Shown here: positions 14,060 through 22,126 of the stretch, in pieces
How the letters are laid out: the number at the start of each line of letters is the position of its first letter
Numbering within the stretch: the stretch's first letter is position 1
DNA from: a virus
Strand: one strand, 5' to 3'
DNA: 29,075 bases
IMG/VR virus record: IMGVR_UViG_3300046504_000102
Coordinates: 1-29,075 of that record
Translations under genes and position numbers: made by a program
The notes under the pieces: model-generated
What the model was told of the DNA's origin: nothing
Database searches by the model: none
What the model saw: only the letters and a program-made list of their open reading frames with translations

Positions 14060-14452
14060 ATGAAAAAGACATTAGTGATAGTACGTGGATTACCCGGTGC
14101 GGGTAAAAATTCTTTCGCAGAATTACTTGGAAGAGCTATTTGCTGTGCTGATGATTGGCATACACATAAAGGTAAATACAATTGGTTACCTCAAAACGTT
14201 GGTACTGCTCATGCGTGGTGTCAAAGAAAATGTTGGAGATTTATGCAAAAAGATATTTCTCCCATCATTATTGCTAATACAAACACAACTGAAAAAGATA
14301 TTGAAATATATTTTGAATATGCAAAATTTTTTGGATATAAAATTTTCTCAGTTGTAATTGAAAACAGACATAATGGTGTAAACATTCATGATGTCCCTGT
14401 CGAAACTATTGAAAAAATGAAAAATCGTTTAATGAATAGTATTAAATTATGA
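14060..14452 (+). CDS. P-loop kinase, polynucleotide-kinase / N4BP2-like
   Basis: 130-aa AAA_33-type P-loop protein. R-G-L-P-G-A-G-K-N-S (9-18) is the Walker A. A-D-D-W (about 30-33) corresponds to the S-A-D-D substrate-binding motif of T4 Pnk-like kinases. Further on come A-H-x-W-C, I-I-I-A-N-T-N-T, and a C-terminal R-H-N-G-V-N-I-H-D-V-P segment typical of N4BP2-type kinases. The residue after the Walker Lys is Asn instead of the usual Ser/Thr, although a Ser follows. It probably phosphorylates RNA or DNA 5' ends and would pair with the RNA ligase at 2070. It overlaps the next gene by ATGA. Confidence 0.7.
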   Translation: MKKTLVIVRGLPGAGKNSFAELLGRAICCADDWHTHKGKYNWLPQNVGTAHAWCQRKCWRFMQKDISPIIIANTNTTEKDIEIYFEYAKFFGYKIFSVVIENRHNGVNIHDVPVETIEKMKNRLMNSIKL

Positions 14453-14940
14453 TAAAATTTATAGGAAAATATCCCTTCATTGAAATAGTCCCAAATATTG
14501 TGGATTATAAAAGTGTTATTGTGAACGAGAAACAGTTGTCTGATGAAGAAAAAAGACAACTTAAAGAAGCCAAAGAAATACTTTCACTTCATCAGATACC
14601 TCTTAATAAAGTACGTTTTGTGTTCGATATGAAATTTACATATGATGTAACTAATAATGTTGTTAATCCAAGATATGTAAAATTAATACCAAAGAAAAAA
14701 ACAAAACATGATCAGAGTATTGATATTGATGCTCCTGCAGACTTAATGACAATTATTGTTGGCACATACCAAACAGATTATGATGATTTTAAAAATGTCA
14801 GAGAAATAATAAGAAAGAGCAAAAAAGGTGTTGTTATAATGTTAGATGATTCAGGTTCAGGTAATTTATCAGGAATTGAATATAATATTTTAATGGCAAA
14901 TCTTGATGTAGCAATTAATTTTCACAATAATATTATATAG
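14449..14940 (+). CDS. hypothetical protein, 163 aa
   Basis: Unrecognised soluble protein. The central part is charged (P-K-K-K-T-K-H-D-Q) and the C-terminal third has V-V-I-M-L-D-D-S-G-S-G-N-L-S-G. The D-D-S-G-S-G stretch might be a phosphate- or sugar-binding loop. The ATGA overlap with the kinase gene suggests joint translation and perhaps a shared pathway. Confidence 0.65.
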   Translation: MIKFIGKYPFIEIVPNIVDYKSVIVNEKQLSDEEKRQLKEAKEILSLHQIPLNKVRFVFDMKFTYDVTNNVVNPRYVKLIPKKKTKHDQSIDIDAPADLMTIIVGTYQTDYDDFKNVREIIRKSKKGVVIMLDDSGSGNLSGIEYNILMANLDVAINFHNNII

Positions 14941-14994
14941 ATAATTTGGATATATTAATATTTAATAATACATTTGACAAATAAAATTTATAAT

Positions 14995-15210
14995 ATGGAA
15001 AAAGCACCATTAGAATCTGTAAAAGTTTATTCACCAATCGAAGACAAAGACGTTCGTACCAATCTTGGTAATTCACCAATTTTTAAAGGGGCACGTTATC
15101 ACGAAAGTGAACTTGCTTTGGCGAAGAAGAACCATGCAATATTGTATGAGTATATTTTTAAATTTGAAGGGTTAATACCGATTATGTTAACTAAAATGAG
15201 CAAATTATAA
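14995..15210 (+). CDS. hypothetical protein, 71 aa
   Basis: Small soluble protein with a charged N-terminal half and a C-terminal hydrophobic stretch (F-E-G-L-I-P-I-M-L). I chose the ATG at 14995 over an in-frame TTG at 14974 because ATG is the rule in this window. It lies just before the third GIY-YIG gene. Function unknown. Confidence 0.6.
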   Translation: MEKAPLESVKVYSPIEDKDVRTNLGNSPIFKGARYHESELALAKKNHAILYEYIFKFEGLIPIMLTKMSKL

Positions 15211-15239
15211 ATTTAAAAGTATTTATATGAAAAAGAAGT

Positions 15240-16085
15240 ATGACTTATCAAGGTGTTATTTATTGTGCTGTTTCTCCATCAGGGAAAAAATATTATGGAT
15301 TTGCATATAATTTACATAGAAGAAAATATATTCACAAGAGAGATTCTGTTGTAAAGAAAAACATTTTTTATAATGCAATAAAAAAATACGGCTTTGATAG
15401 TTTCATTTGGAACGTTATTGAAACATATAAAAATGATGATAAAGAATATATCAAAGTTATTTTACGAAAGCGAGAAAGATATTGGATAGAGAAAGATAAG
15501 ACATTTAATCCTGAATTTGGATATAATATGACACGTGGTGGCGATGGTGGAGATACTTTTTCAAACAAATCTGATGAAGATAAAGAAAAAATAAAATCAA
15601 AATTACGTAAATCATTAATTGAAAGTAAAACGCCATTATATAGTAAAACGTTTTATGAATGGTGGATAGAAAAATATGGAAAAGAAATTGCAGATAAAAA
15701 ATTAGAAGAATTTAAAAAAACAAATAGTGATTCACACAAAGGAAAAAGTCATCCGTGTTCTGAAGAAACAAAAGAAAAAATTGGAAAAAAACTTTTAGGA
15801 TATAAAATTTCCGAAGAAAGCAGACAAAATCGATTAGGTAATAAAAATGCAAGTGGTAAAAGAAGCGATGAGGCAATATTAAATATAAGTAAATCACATA
15901 TTGGATTACCTTCGCCAAATAAAGGAAAACACGCATCTAAAGAAACAAAAGATAAAATGAGTAAAGCAACAAGTGGTGAGAATCATCATAGTTTTGGAAA
16001 ACATTTTACCGAAGAACATAAAAGAAACTTAAGTATTTCGCACATAAAAAGAATTGAAAACTTAAAAGCTGAAATTAATAATTAA
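15240..16085 (+). CDS. GIY-YIG homing endonuclease with NUMOD3 repeats (third copy)
   Basis: 281 aa. The N-terminus G-V-I-Y-C-A-V...K-Y-Y-G-F is a diverged GIY-YIG motif (Y-Y-G for Y-I-G). An E-x-x-W-I-E-K helix and G-Y-N-M-T-R-G-G-D follow. Four or so NUMOD3 units (S-E-E-T-K-E-K-I-G, S-K-E-T-K-D-K-M-S, T-E-E-H-K-R-N-L-S) occupy residues ~170-275. Unlike the other two, it lies on the plus strand and has no RHH-like partner, so it is a separate insertion. Free-standing; its target site is unknown. Confidence 0.85.
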   Translation: MTYQGVIYCAVSPSGKKYYGFAYNLHRRKYIHKRDSVVKKNIFYNAIKKYGFDSFIWNVIETYKNDDKEYIKVILRKRERYWIEKDKTFNPEFGYNMTRGGDGGDTFSNKSDEDKEKIKSKLRKSLIESKTPLYSKTFYEWWIEKYGKEIADKKLEEFKKTNSDSHKGKSHPCSEETKEKIGKKLLGYKISEESRQNRLGNKNASGKRSDEAILNISKSHIGLPSPNKGKHASKETKDKMSKATSGENHHSFGKHFTEEHKRNLSISHIKRIENLKAEINN

Positions 16086-16101
16086 CTTAAAACTCATTAA
16101 T

Positions 16102-16305
16102 ATGGAATATTCAGATGGTGATATTAGGACATGGGCAAAGCAGATTAGAGAAAATAAAATTCGTGATCTGAAAATTATTGTCGATTATTTTGAAAGAGAA
16201 TTGAAAAATGATCTTGGCAATGTAAGTTCAATATATTATATTCATGGCAAACAGAGAATTATTGAACTGAGAAAAAAACTCGATCATCTTATTCTTTCTG
16301 CATAA
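16102..16305 (+). CDS. hypothetical helical protein, 67 aa
   Basis: Charged, almost certainly all-helical protein (many Arg/Lys/Glu with Leu/Ile at heptad-like intervals), which could dimerise as a coiled coil. No family is recognised. The stop lies 3 bases before the next TTGTAAC box. Confidence 0.6.
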   Translation: MEYSDGDIRTWAKQIRENKIRDLKIIVDYFERELKNDLGNVSSIYYIHGKQRIIELRKKLDHLILSA

Positions 16306-16308
16306 TAA

Positions 16309-16339
16309 TTGTAACCTTTTTAGTTTATTTTACGTATAA
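16309..16339 (+). promoter_or_regulatory. TTGTAAC-N17-CGTATAA promoter box
   Basis: TTGTAAC at 16309-16315 and CGTATAA at 16333-16339. The next substantial gene starts at 16388. An 11-codon frame with ATG at 16375 lies between and may only be leader. Confidence 0.65.
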
Positions 16340-16387
16340 TATATTAAAATATTTTATATGTAATATTTAACTAAATGGACAAAATTG

Positions 16388-16753
16388 ATGAAAGACGAGT
16401 TATATAAAGATAAAGTTAGAAAGAATTTTTTCAAAGACGAAAATCAACGTAATCTCTGGATTCGTTTGAATGCTGAACATATTCAATATGTTAGTAAAAA
16501 AACCACCGGTATTGATAAGCCATTAGGGGAAATTGGTCAGACATATTCATTTATGCAAATTTCAGCAAATCAATTAGACTATGATGAACACATGTGTAAT
16601 GCTCCAAGATTCAGCTTTGAAGAACTTGTATTACCACATGATGAATTATTGAGACTTGCACGAAAACGAAATAGAGAAGAGATCGAAAAAATATTTAAAG
16701 TCGATGCAAATGATTTAATGTTATTAGGTGACATTGATGACGAAGATTTATAA
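16388..16753 (+). CDS. hypothetical protein, 121 aa
   Basis: Soluble protein, acidic towards the end (D-I-D-D-E-D-L). The middle contains T-G-I-D-K-P-L-G-E-I-G-Q-T-Y-S-F and L-P-H-D-E-L-L-R-L-A. No domain is recognised. I use the ATG at 16388 rather than the adjacent TTG at 16385. It is driven by the box at 16309. Confidence 0.65.
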   Translation: MKDELYKDKVRKNFFKDENQRNLWIRLNAEHIQYVSKKTTGIDKPLGEIGQTYSFMQISANQLDYDEHMCNAPRFSFEELVLPHDELLRLARKRNREEIEKIFKVDANDLMLLGDIDDEDL

Positions 16754-16839
16754 TTATTCATTATAAAAACAAAACTATTTATTAACAAATTAGAATACTC
16801 AGGAATGTAAGCATTACTTTATATAACACCCAACATGAA

Positions 16840-17046
16840 ATGAAGTTTATAAAAATACTCATATATGTTATATTGTTTATATTATATTGGTATTCTTGTT
16901 ACATGACTTCAGCAGATTCAAAACATGTCATTTGGGGTTATATATGTGCAATAGATTTTGGAATTTTATTCACTATGTCAGCTTCATATATTATCAAATA
17001 TCAAAAAAAGAATAAAAATAACGAAAATAAATCAGAAGATTTGTAA
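16840..17046 (+). CDS. two-pass membrane protein, 68 aa
   Basis: Hydrophobic segments at residues ~3-22 and ~30-52, with a highly polar Lys/Asn/Glu-rich tail (residues ~53-68), predict an inner-membrane protein with both ends cytoplasmic. Its last two codons, TTG TAA, form the start of the next TTGTAAC promoter box. Function unknown. Confidence 0.65.
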   Translation: MKFIKILIYVILFILYWYSCYMTSADSKHVIWGYICAIDFGILFTMSASYIIKYQKKNKNNENKSEDL

Positions 17047-17071
17047 CCTTTCAATAATATTCTACGTATAA
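17041..17071 (+). promoter_or_regulatory. TTGTAAC-N17-CGTATAA promoter box
   Basis: TTGTAAC at 17041-17047, including the stop codon of the preceding gene, and CGTATAA at 17065-17071. The ATG at 17099 follows after 27 bases. Confidence 0.65.
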
Positions 17072-17098
17072 GTACCATATTTAACTTAAATTATATTT

Positions 17099-17308
17099 AT
17101 GAAAGCACTCGAATTTATTCTTAGCAGTTTCTGGCATTGGGCAGGATTTATGGCAATTTTAGCACTAATATTTTATTTTGGCTGTAATACCATTCTTCAG
17201 TTAGGAAATAGAATTTTGCGTCATTCAACTCTGAAAAAAATTGGTTATCCGCCAATTCATTGTGATGCTGATGGTGACTCTAACAAACTTGAAGAAGATG
17301 TTGATTAA
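17099..17308 (+). CDS. single-pass membrane protein, 69 aa
   Basis: One long hydrophobic segment (residues ~5-35, possibly two short passes) is followed by a basic stretch and an acidic tail (H-C-D-A-D-G-D-S...E-E-D-V-D). Unknown function. It is the last gene before the envelope operon and may share its transcript, unless the hairpin at 17303 terminates it. Confidence 0.6.
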   Translation: MKALEFILSSFWHWAGFMAILALIFYFGCNTILQLGNRILRHSTLKKIGYPPIHCDADGDSNKLEEDVD

Positions 17309-17335
17309 AATTTTTTTATTAATCTAAAATTTTTT
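17303..17335 (+). terminator. possible weak terminator
   Basis: GATTAA (17303-17308) and TTAATC (17319-17324) form a 6-bp AT-rich stem with a 10-nt T-rich loop, followed by a T6 run. The hairpin includes the stop codon of the preceding gene. The low GC content makes it weak. Confidence 0.3.
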
Positions 17336-17337
17336 AA

Positions 17338-18150
17338 ATGAAAAAATTATTGTTTTTGGGACTTTTAATGCTATTCAGTATAACATTAACAGCACAAGAG
17401 AAAGGACATTTTCAAATTCTTATTGGATATGAAAATGATATGTATTCAAAACCGTATGATAGAAATTTTACTATTCTGCATGGTGGTTTTGGATATAAAA
17501 GTAATCTCGCTGCTATTTATGGCAACATCAATCTTGGGTATCTATATAAAACTCCTGATGGAGTTGCAGAAAATATTCAAAACAAAATTCAATATGAATT
17601 TGATTACTATCAAAGTTTAAGTAAAAGTAAATCAACTTCATTTTGGCTTAATTATGCGTATAGTCAAGATTTATTGTTTCCAAATCATAGATTCATTGGC
17701 GAATTATGGCAAAAATTACCCGCACATTTTTTAATTTCAGGTGGTGAAACACATTATATATATACTGGTGGTAATGCAACAATTTTAAATGTAGGATTAG
17801 AAAACTACTTCGGTAGATATTGGTTAGAATTTAAAACATATTTCTTTTTAAAGCAACCAAGTACTACATATTCATATTTCTTAACTGGAAGAATTTTCTT
17901 TAAAGATGTTAACTACCTACAACTTAGTGCAGGTATTGGTTCAGCACAAGATGAACCATTTATACTTACCACTGATTTAAATAGATTGGATGCAAAAACT
18001 ACAAGTATTAAATATGTGACAAATATATTTAAAGCAAGAATGAGAATTAGTGGTGGCTTCACATACATGTATGAGCAATATCAAGCAGATGTGTGGAGAA
18101 ACAGATATGCATTTGGAGTTGGTTTAATCTATAATATAACGAAACCATGA
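17338..18150 (+). CDS. YaiO-family outer-membrane beta-barrel protein
   Basis: 270 aa with a clear Sec signal peptide (M-K-K-L-L-F-L-G...L-T-A-Q, residues 1-20). The rest is alternating aromatic/hydrophobic amphipathic strands throughout, ending in an aromatic-rich final strand (Y-A-F-G-V-G-L-I-Y). The overall pattern fits the YaiO-type barrel. Such proteins are associated with exopolysaccharide export and lie beside GT2 synthases in bacteria. Its stop overlaps the next start (ATGA), and the third gene of the set is a GT2 synthase. An outer-membrane, export-type protein is unusual cargo for a lytic phage. The barrel and signal peptide are secure; the polysaccharide role is inferred from neighbours. 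Confidence 0.75.
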   Translation: MKKLLFLGLLMLFSITLTAQEKGHFQILIGYENDMYSKPYDRNFTILHGGFGYKSNLAAIYGNINLGYLYKTPDGVAENIQNKIQYEFDYYQSLSKSKSTSFWLNYAYSQDLLFPNHRFIGELWQKLPAHFLISGGETHYIYTGGNATILNVGLENYFGRYWLEFKTYFFLKQPSTTYSYFLTGRIFFKDVNYLQLSAGIGSAQDEPFILTTDLNRLDAKTTSIKYVTNIFKARMRISGGFTYMYEQYQADVWRNRYAFGVGLIYNITKP

Positions 18151-19373
18151 GATATAGAATTAAAATTTTAATACCCGTATTAATAGTAATTATATTATTT
18201 ATTGGTAGTTTTGTAATGCAGACTAAATATAACACAGTTATAATGAATGCATTGACAGGACATGGTGCTGAAACACTTTTTCTTAAACAAATTGTAATAC
18301 TTGGGACTTCGTTTGCGTTCATGAACTTGTTAATTGGTTCTGTTGTGATTTGTTTTGTCACTATGATTTTTATACTAATTTTTGTTTTACTTAACAGAAG
18401 AAGAATGGAAAGGAGAGCAAAAATTAAAGAAAGTCTGACAGAAGTGTATCAAAAATTAATACTGGATGCAATTGCAGATAAAATCATTACTAAAGATGAA
18501 TTCAAACAGTTCAAAAAAATCTGTAATGGACATTTTAGGAAAAACATATTAATTGATCAGATTATTGATGTTGCAGTAGTAATGCCAATCAATGTATTGA
18601 CAAAATTAAGGCAACTGTATGTCGATTTGGACTTATTAAATGAAACAGAAAGAAAATTATATAGTTGGCAATGGCATAAGAAGATCAAAGCAATGAAAGA
18701 ATTATCGCATCTTGATATTGACGATTATAATAAAACAATTGTCAAATATGTCAATAGTAAAAATGATATTCTTAGAATGGAAGCACAGATTGCAATGGTT
18801 AGACTCAGTGATTTTGATCAAAACCCTTTCTCGTTTTTACGTGATCTTAAACATGATTTTTCATTATGGGAACAAATAACTTTACATCAATTGATGGTTG
18901 AAGCTGATATGAAAGTTCCTGACTTTGGTGAATGGATATATTCTGATAATATAACTGTAAATATGTTTTGCATGAGAATGATACGTGAATATAAACAGGA
19001 TTGGAATGTAGAAAAACTGACAGTAATGTTATCTCATGCAGTTGATAAAGTAAGAAATCTTACCATACAAGTTGTTGGTGATTTAAAATTAGTAAGTCTC
19101 ACTAAAAATTTAATGGAAAAATACAAAGAAGAAACTTATGCAAATCAACTTGAGATAGTAAAATCTTTGGGCAAAATAGCAGATCAAAGTTCTGTTGAAT
19201 TTTTACAGAATGTTGTAGATATTGAAACTGATACTGACTTACAAATAGAAGGAGTTAAAGCCATCTATGAATTAGGTGAAACAGGTAAAGTAGCTCTCGA
19301 AAAAATGATGAATTCTAATTATAAGGATTACAACATTATTATAAAACATGTTCTTGATAATAAAATTAATTAA
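18147..19373 (+). CDS. membrane-anchored HEAT-like repeat protein
   Basis: 408 aa. Two or three N-terminal hydrophobic segments (residues ~7-25 and ~47-83) are followed by a basic R-R-R-M-E-R-R-A-K stop-transfer region. About 300 cytoplasmic, helical residues follow, and the last ~150 (S-L-T-K-N-L-M-E-K...I-V-K-S-L-G-K-I-A...V-K-A-I-Y-E-L-G-E-T-G) read as HEAT-type repeats. Such proteins can scaffold other proteins. Its position between the barrel and the synthase (ATGA overlap upstream, 11-base gap downstream) suggests it links or regulates the synthase at the inner membrane. No enzyme motif is seen. Confidence 0.65.
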   Translation: MRYRIKILIPVLIVIILFIGSFVMQTKYNTVIMNALTGHGAETLFLKQIVILGTSFAFMNLLIGSVVICFVTMIFILIFVLLNRRRMERRAKIKESLTEVYQKLILDAIADKIITKDEFKQFKKICNGHFRKNILIDQIIDVAVVMPINVLTKLRQLYVDLDLLNETERKLYSWQWHKKIKAMKELSHLDIDDYNKTIVKYVNSKNDILRMEAQIAMVRLSDFDQNPFSFLRDLKHDFSLWEQITLHQLMVEADMKVPDFGEWIYSDNITVNMFCMRMIREYKQDWNVEKLTVMLSHAVDKVRNLTIQVVGDLKLVSLTKNLMEKYKEETYANQLEIVKSLGKIADQSSVEFLQNVVDIETDTDLQIEGVKAIYELGETGKVALEKMMNSNYKDYNIIIKHVLDNKIN

Positions 19374-19384
19374 TACTTAAAGTT

Positions 19385-20782
19385 ATGTGGTTTTTTATAA
19401 ATTTCGTATTTTTATTTACATTGGTTCTTTTCTTTAGCTATTTTAGCTTGGGATATTTTTCGGTTAAAAAATTGAGAAATCATGTGAAAAGAAATAGTTA
19501 TGTTGATTATAACAGTGTCGCAACTTCTTCATTAGCACCTTCAGTATCAATTATTGCTCCTGCATATAATGAAAGTGCAAATATTGTTGATAGCGTAAGA
19601 ACACTTATGAACTTACAATATAGAAACTTTGAAGTGATAATTGTTAATGATGGTTCAACCGATAATACTTTTGCATTATTGAAGAACAATTTTAAATTAG
19701 AAAAACGTAATTACTTCTTTGAATATAAAATACCTTGTAAAAGAATAAAAGGCATTTACAAATCAACCAGTAAAGAATTTTTCAGATTAACAGTTGTTGA
19801 TAAAATTAATGGTGGTTGTAAGGCAGATGCAAGTAATGCAGGTGTTAATATTTGTCGTAATGATCTTGTACTTATTATGGATGCCGATTCTGTTATTGAG
19901 CCAGATTCAATTACCAAACTTGTTAAGCCATTTCTTGAAGAAAAAAAGAAAAAGGTTATTGGTACTGGTGGAGTCGTCAGGATTATGAATTCATGTACTG
20001 TTGAGGACGGTAAAATAAAGAAAATCAATCTACCTGCAAAATTCTTACCAAGATGGCAAGCACTTGAATATACACGTGCATTTTTGCTTGGTAGAATGGC
20101 ATGGTCACAACTTGATGGATTACTTCTTATATCAGGCGCAATGGGTTTATTTGACAGAGATATCCTTGTCAAAGCAGGTGGATATGATGCCAAAGCAATT
20201 GGTGAGGACATGGAAATGGTTATTCGTATGAGAAGATATATGGCTGAAAAAAAACAAGATTATATTGTTACATATATTCCAGACCCATTATGTTGGACTG
20301 AAGTTCCTGCTGATTATAAATCACTGGAAAGTCAAAGAGCAAGGTGGGCACGTGGTCTTGTTTATGCACTAAGAAAACATAAGATAATGTTTTTAAATAG
20401 AATATATAAGAGATTAGGTATGTTAGGTTATCCGTTCTGGCTGTTCTTTGAATGGTTAGCACCACTTCTTGCATTCGTTGGTTTTGCATTTACTATTTAT
20501 CTTGCAGTCAGTGGCGCAATTAATTGGAAATTTTTCTTCTTACTTTATTTGTTTATTTATTCATTTGCCATATTCATGTCCTCATGGTCTGTTTTATTTG
20601 AAGAATTAACATTTCATAAGTATGCAAGAAAAAGAGACGTAATAAAATTATTAGCAATGGCATTTGTAGAACCTCTTATTTATCCAATGATTGCATGGTT
20701 TTCAGTTAAAGGAAACTGGCAATATATTCGTGGAGTAGAAGGTTGGGGTACTATTATAAAAAAAGGTGCTGATAAAAAATAA
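19385..20782 (+). CDS. processive family-2 glycosyltransferase (membrane polysaccharide synthase)
   Basis: 465 aa. N-terminal membrane helix (3-25). The GT2 domain has N-D-G-S-T-D (88-93), K-A-D-A-S-N (146-151), D-A-D-S (166-169, metal-binding DxD), G-E-D (273-275, catalytic base region) and Q-R-A-R-W (317-321), the Q-x-x-R-W of processive synthases such as PgaC/BcsA. Several membrane helices lie between ~345 and 460. It would polymerise a nucleotide sugar and extrude the chain across the inner membrane. The sugar cannot be told from sequence. With the YaiO-like barrel it could form a synthesis/export path. Length and motifs look intact. Confidence 0.9.
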   Translation: MWFFINFVFLFTLVLFFSYFSLGYFSVKKLRNHVKRNSYVDYNSVATSSLAPSVSIIAPAYNESANIVDSVRTLMNLQYRNFEVIIVNDGSTDNTFALLKNNFKLEKRNYFFEYKIPCKRIKGIYKSTSKEFFRLTVVDKINGGCKADASNAGVNICRNDLVLIMDADSVIEPDSITKLVKPFLEEKKKKVIGTGGVVRIMNSCTVEDGKIKKINLPAKFLPRWQALEYTRAFLLGRMAWSQLDGLLLISGAMGLFDRDILVKAGGYDAKAIGEDMEMVIRMRRYMAEKKQDYIVTYIPDPLCWTEVPADYKSLESQRARWARGLVYALRKHKIMFLNRIYKRLGMLGYPFWLFFEWLAPLLAFVGFAFTIYLAVSGAINWKFFFLLYLFIYSFAIFMSSWSVLFEELTFHKYARKRDVIKLLAMAFVEPLIYPMIAWFSVKGNWQYIRGVEGWGTIIKKGADKK

Positions 20783-20789
20783 TTAAGAA

Positions 20790-20819
20790 TTGTAACTAAT
20801 TCATAAAAATATCGTATAA
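20790..20819 (+). promoter_or_regulatory. TTGTAAC-N16-CGTATAA promoter box
   Basis: TTGTAAC at 20790-20796 and CGTATAA at 20813-20819. The ATG at 20847 follows after 27 bases, the same spacing as at 17099. Confidence 0.65.
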
Positions 20820-20846
20820 TGATAATAATGTAGAAAATTTACCATT

Positions 20847-21077
20847 ATGAAAACTACAAGAAATCTTAGAAAAGATGTAACGTTAGGAGAAAAATTTCAT
20901 TATATTGCTTTAGCAGTAGATGAAAGAGATTGTCGATCAAAAAAGACTAAATGGAAAACCGACTTAATCAGTAATGCATGTCAATACAGTTCTCAACCAA
21001 AACTTAAACGTGAAGATTTTGATGGTATATTAGATATGACAATCAAGGAAATTGCAAATAAATTGAAAATATTATAA
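20847..21077 (+). CDS. hypothetical basic protein, 76 aa
   Basis: Basic small protein (many Lys/Arg in residues 1-55) with a C-terminal helix (T-I-K-E-I-A-N-K-L-K). It might bind nucleic acid, but no motif supports this. The stop overlaps the next ATG (TAATG). It is first in a run of small genes behind the promoter box. Confidence 0.6.
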   Translation: MKTTRNLRKDVTLGEKFHYIALAVDERDCRSKKTKWKTDLISNACQYSSQPKLKREDFDGILDMTIKEIANKLKIL

Positions 21078-21271
21078 TGAAAAGATATTGTTGGCTTAAT
21101 ATGGAAACTGGAATTTTCAGCGATTCTTGGAACGAAGATGATCAGAAAAAATATTTGAATGAAGTTGATTTTGTAAAATGGGGAGAAGAACATCCAACAA
21201 TGAAATTAATTGAATATACATGTCTGACCGACCCGAATTTTGAATTTGTACATCAAATGAAATTACGATAA
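21077..21271 (+). CDS. hypothetical protein, 64 aa
   Basis: Small Trp-rich acidic protein (C-W-L-N-M-E-T-G near the start, V-K-W-G-E-E-H-P in the middle). Not recognised. TAATG overlap upstream and a two-base gap downstream place it in the same translational run as its neighbours. Confidence 0.65.
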   Translation: MKRYCWLNMETGIFSDSWNEDDQKKYLNEVDFVKWGEEHPTMKLIEYTCLTDPNFEFVHQMKLR

Positions 21272-21273
21272 TT

Positions 21274-21726
21274 ATGAAAGACGAAAGAATAACACTGGCA
21301 ACGGCAAAACTTTGCAAAGAAAAAGGTTACAATATTAGTTGTAACGGGTCTTATACCGAATTTCTTAAGACACATAAATCAGATAATCCTTCTTTTGCAA
21401 TGAAGAAAGGTGAAGTAGATTTTGATGATAGTTTTTTCTTCATGAATAATAATTCAATGTGTGATTATTCAAATGAAAATTACACAATGTATGCAGCACC
21501 TTCACAGAGTTTATTACAACGCTGGCTCAGAGATACGCATAAACTTCATATTGAAATTATATTGGGACATGATGAAAAACAAACTTGGTATGATTTTTAT
21601 GTTTATAAAATTGAACTTGGTTATGATGATGATTTTATAGCAGATTCATCTGATATGGATGATAATGGTTCTTATGAAGAAACATTAGAGACTGGTTTAC
21701 AGGAAGCACTTAAACTTATGAAATAA
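21274..21726 (+). CDS. phage protein of the S/TQxLLQRWxR family, 150 aa
   Basis: Layout: N-terminal T-A-K-L-C-K-E-K-G-Y helix; then A-P-S-Q-S-L-L-Q-R-W-L-R-D-T-H (about 76-90); then a beta section; then an acidic tail and a final helix with E-E-T-L-E-T-G-L-Q-E-A-L-K. I recall this arrangement from many Bacteroides/Bacteroidota phage and prophage proteins without known function. The next gene is a paralog with the same blocks. Its stop overlaps that gene's start (TAATG). Confidence 0.75.
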   Translation: MKDERITLATAKLCKEKGYNISCNGSYTEFLKTHKSDNPSFAMKKGEVDFDDSFFFMNNNSMCDYSNENYTMYAAPSQSLLQRWLRDTHKLHIEIILGHDEKQTWYDFYVYKIELGYDDDFIADSSDMDDNGSYEETLETGLQEALKLMK

Positions 21727-22124
21727 TGGAAGAACAACTTGTATCATATGAAACGGCAAGACTTGCCAAAGAAAAGGGATTTAAAGAATCTATGAATAAT
21801 TGTTATGACCCCGAATGTTTTGAAGTTAATCATGTTTTTAAATATTGGGATGAATATTTTTGTTCAACTGAAAATAGAAGAAAGAGACTACTTAATGCAC
21901 CTACACAGGCATTACTTCAACGCTGGTTCAGAGAAGTTCATGGTATTGAAGTGTTTGTAAAACCATTTTATATTCCACAATTGAGTCGAGAAGGTTGTTT
22001 TAAATATTATGGCTTAGTTGTGTTGAAAGATTGTGTTAGCGATTGTAATGCACTTAGTGAATGTAAAGATAAATATGAGGATGCATTTGAAGATGCATTA
22101 AAATTAGCATTTAAATCAATATAA
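21726..22124 (+). CDS. paralog of the S/TQxLLQRWxR family, 132 aa
   Basis: Shares with its upstream neighbour the N-terminal E-T-A-R-L-A-K-E-K-G-F block, the central A-P-T-Q-A-L-L-Q-R-W-F-R-E-V-H block and the C-terminal E-D-A-F-E-D-A-L-K-L block. Otherwise it has diverged and carries more Cys. It probably arose by tandem duplication. Function unknown. Confidence 0.75.
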   Translation: MEEQLVSYETARLAKEKGFKESMNNCYDPECFEVNHVFKYWDEYFCSTENRRKRLLNAPTQALLQRWFREVHGIEVFVKPFYIPQLSREGCFKYYGLVVLKDCVSDCNALSECKDKYEDAFEDALKLAFKSI

Positions 22125-22126
22125 TA

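Noticed and set aside
14974-14994. TTGACA followed by TATAAT as a sigma70 promoter
   Set aside because: The spacing is only 9 bases, and the host uses a different promoter type.
16375-16407. 11-codon ATG frame between promoter box and gene
   Set aside because: It is too short to support. It overlaps the chosen start of the 121-aa gene and is probably only leader sequence.
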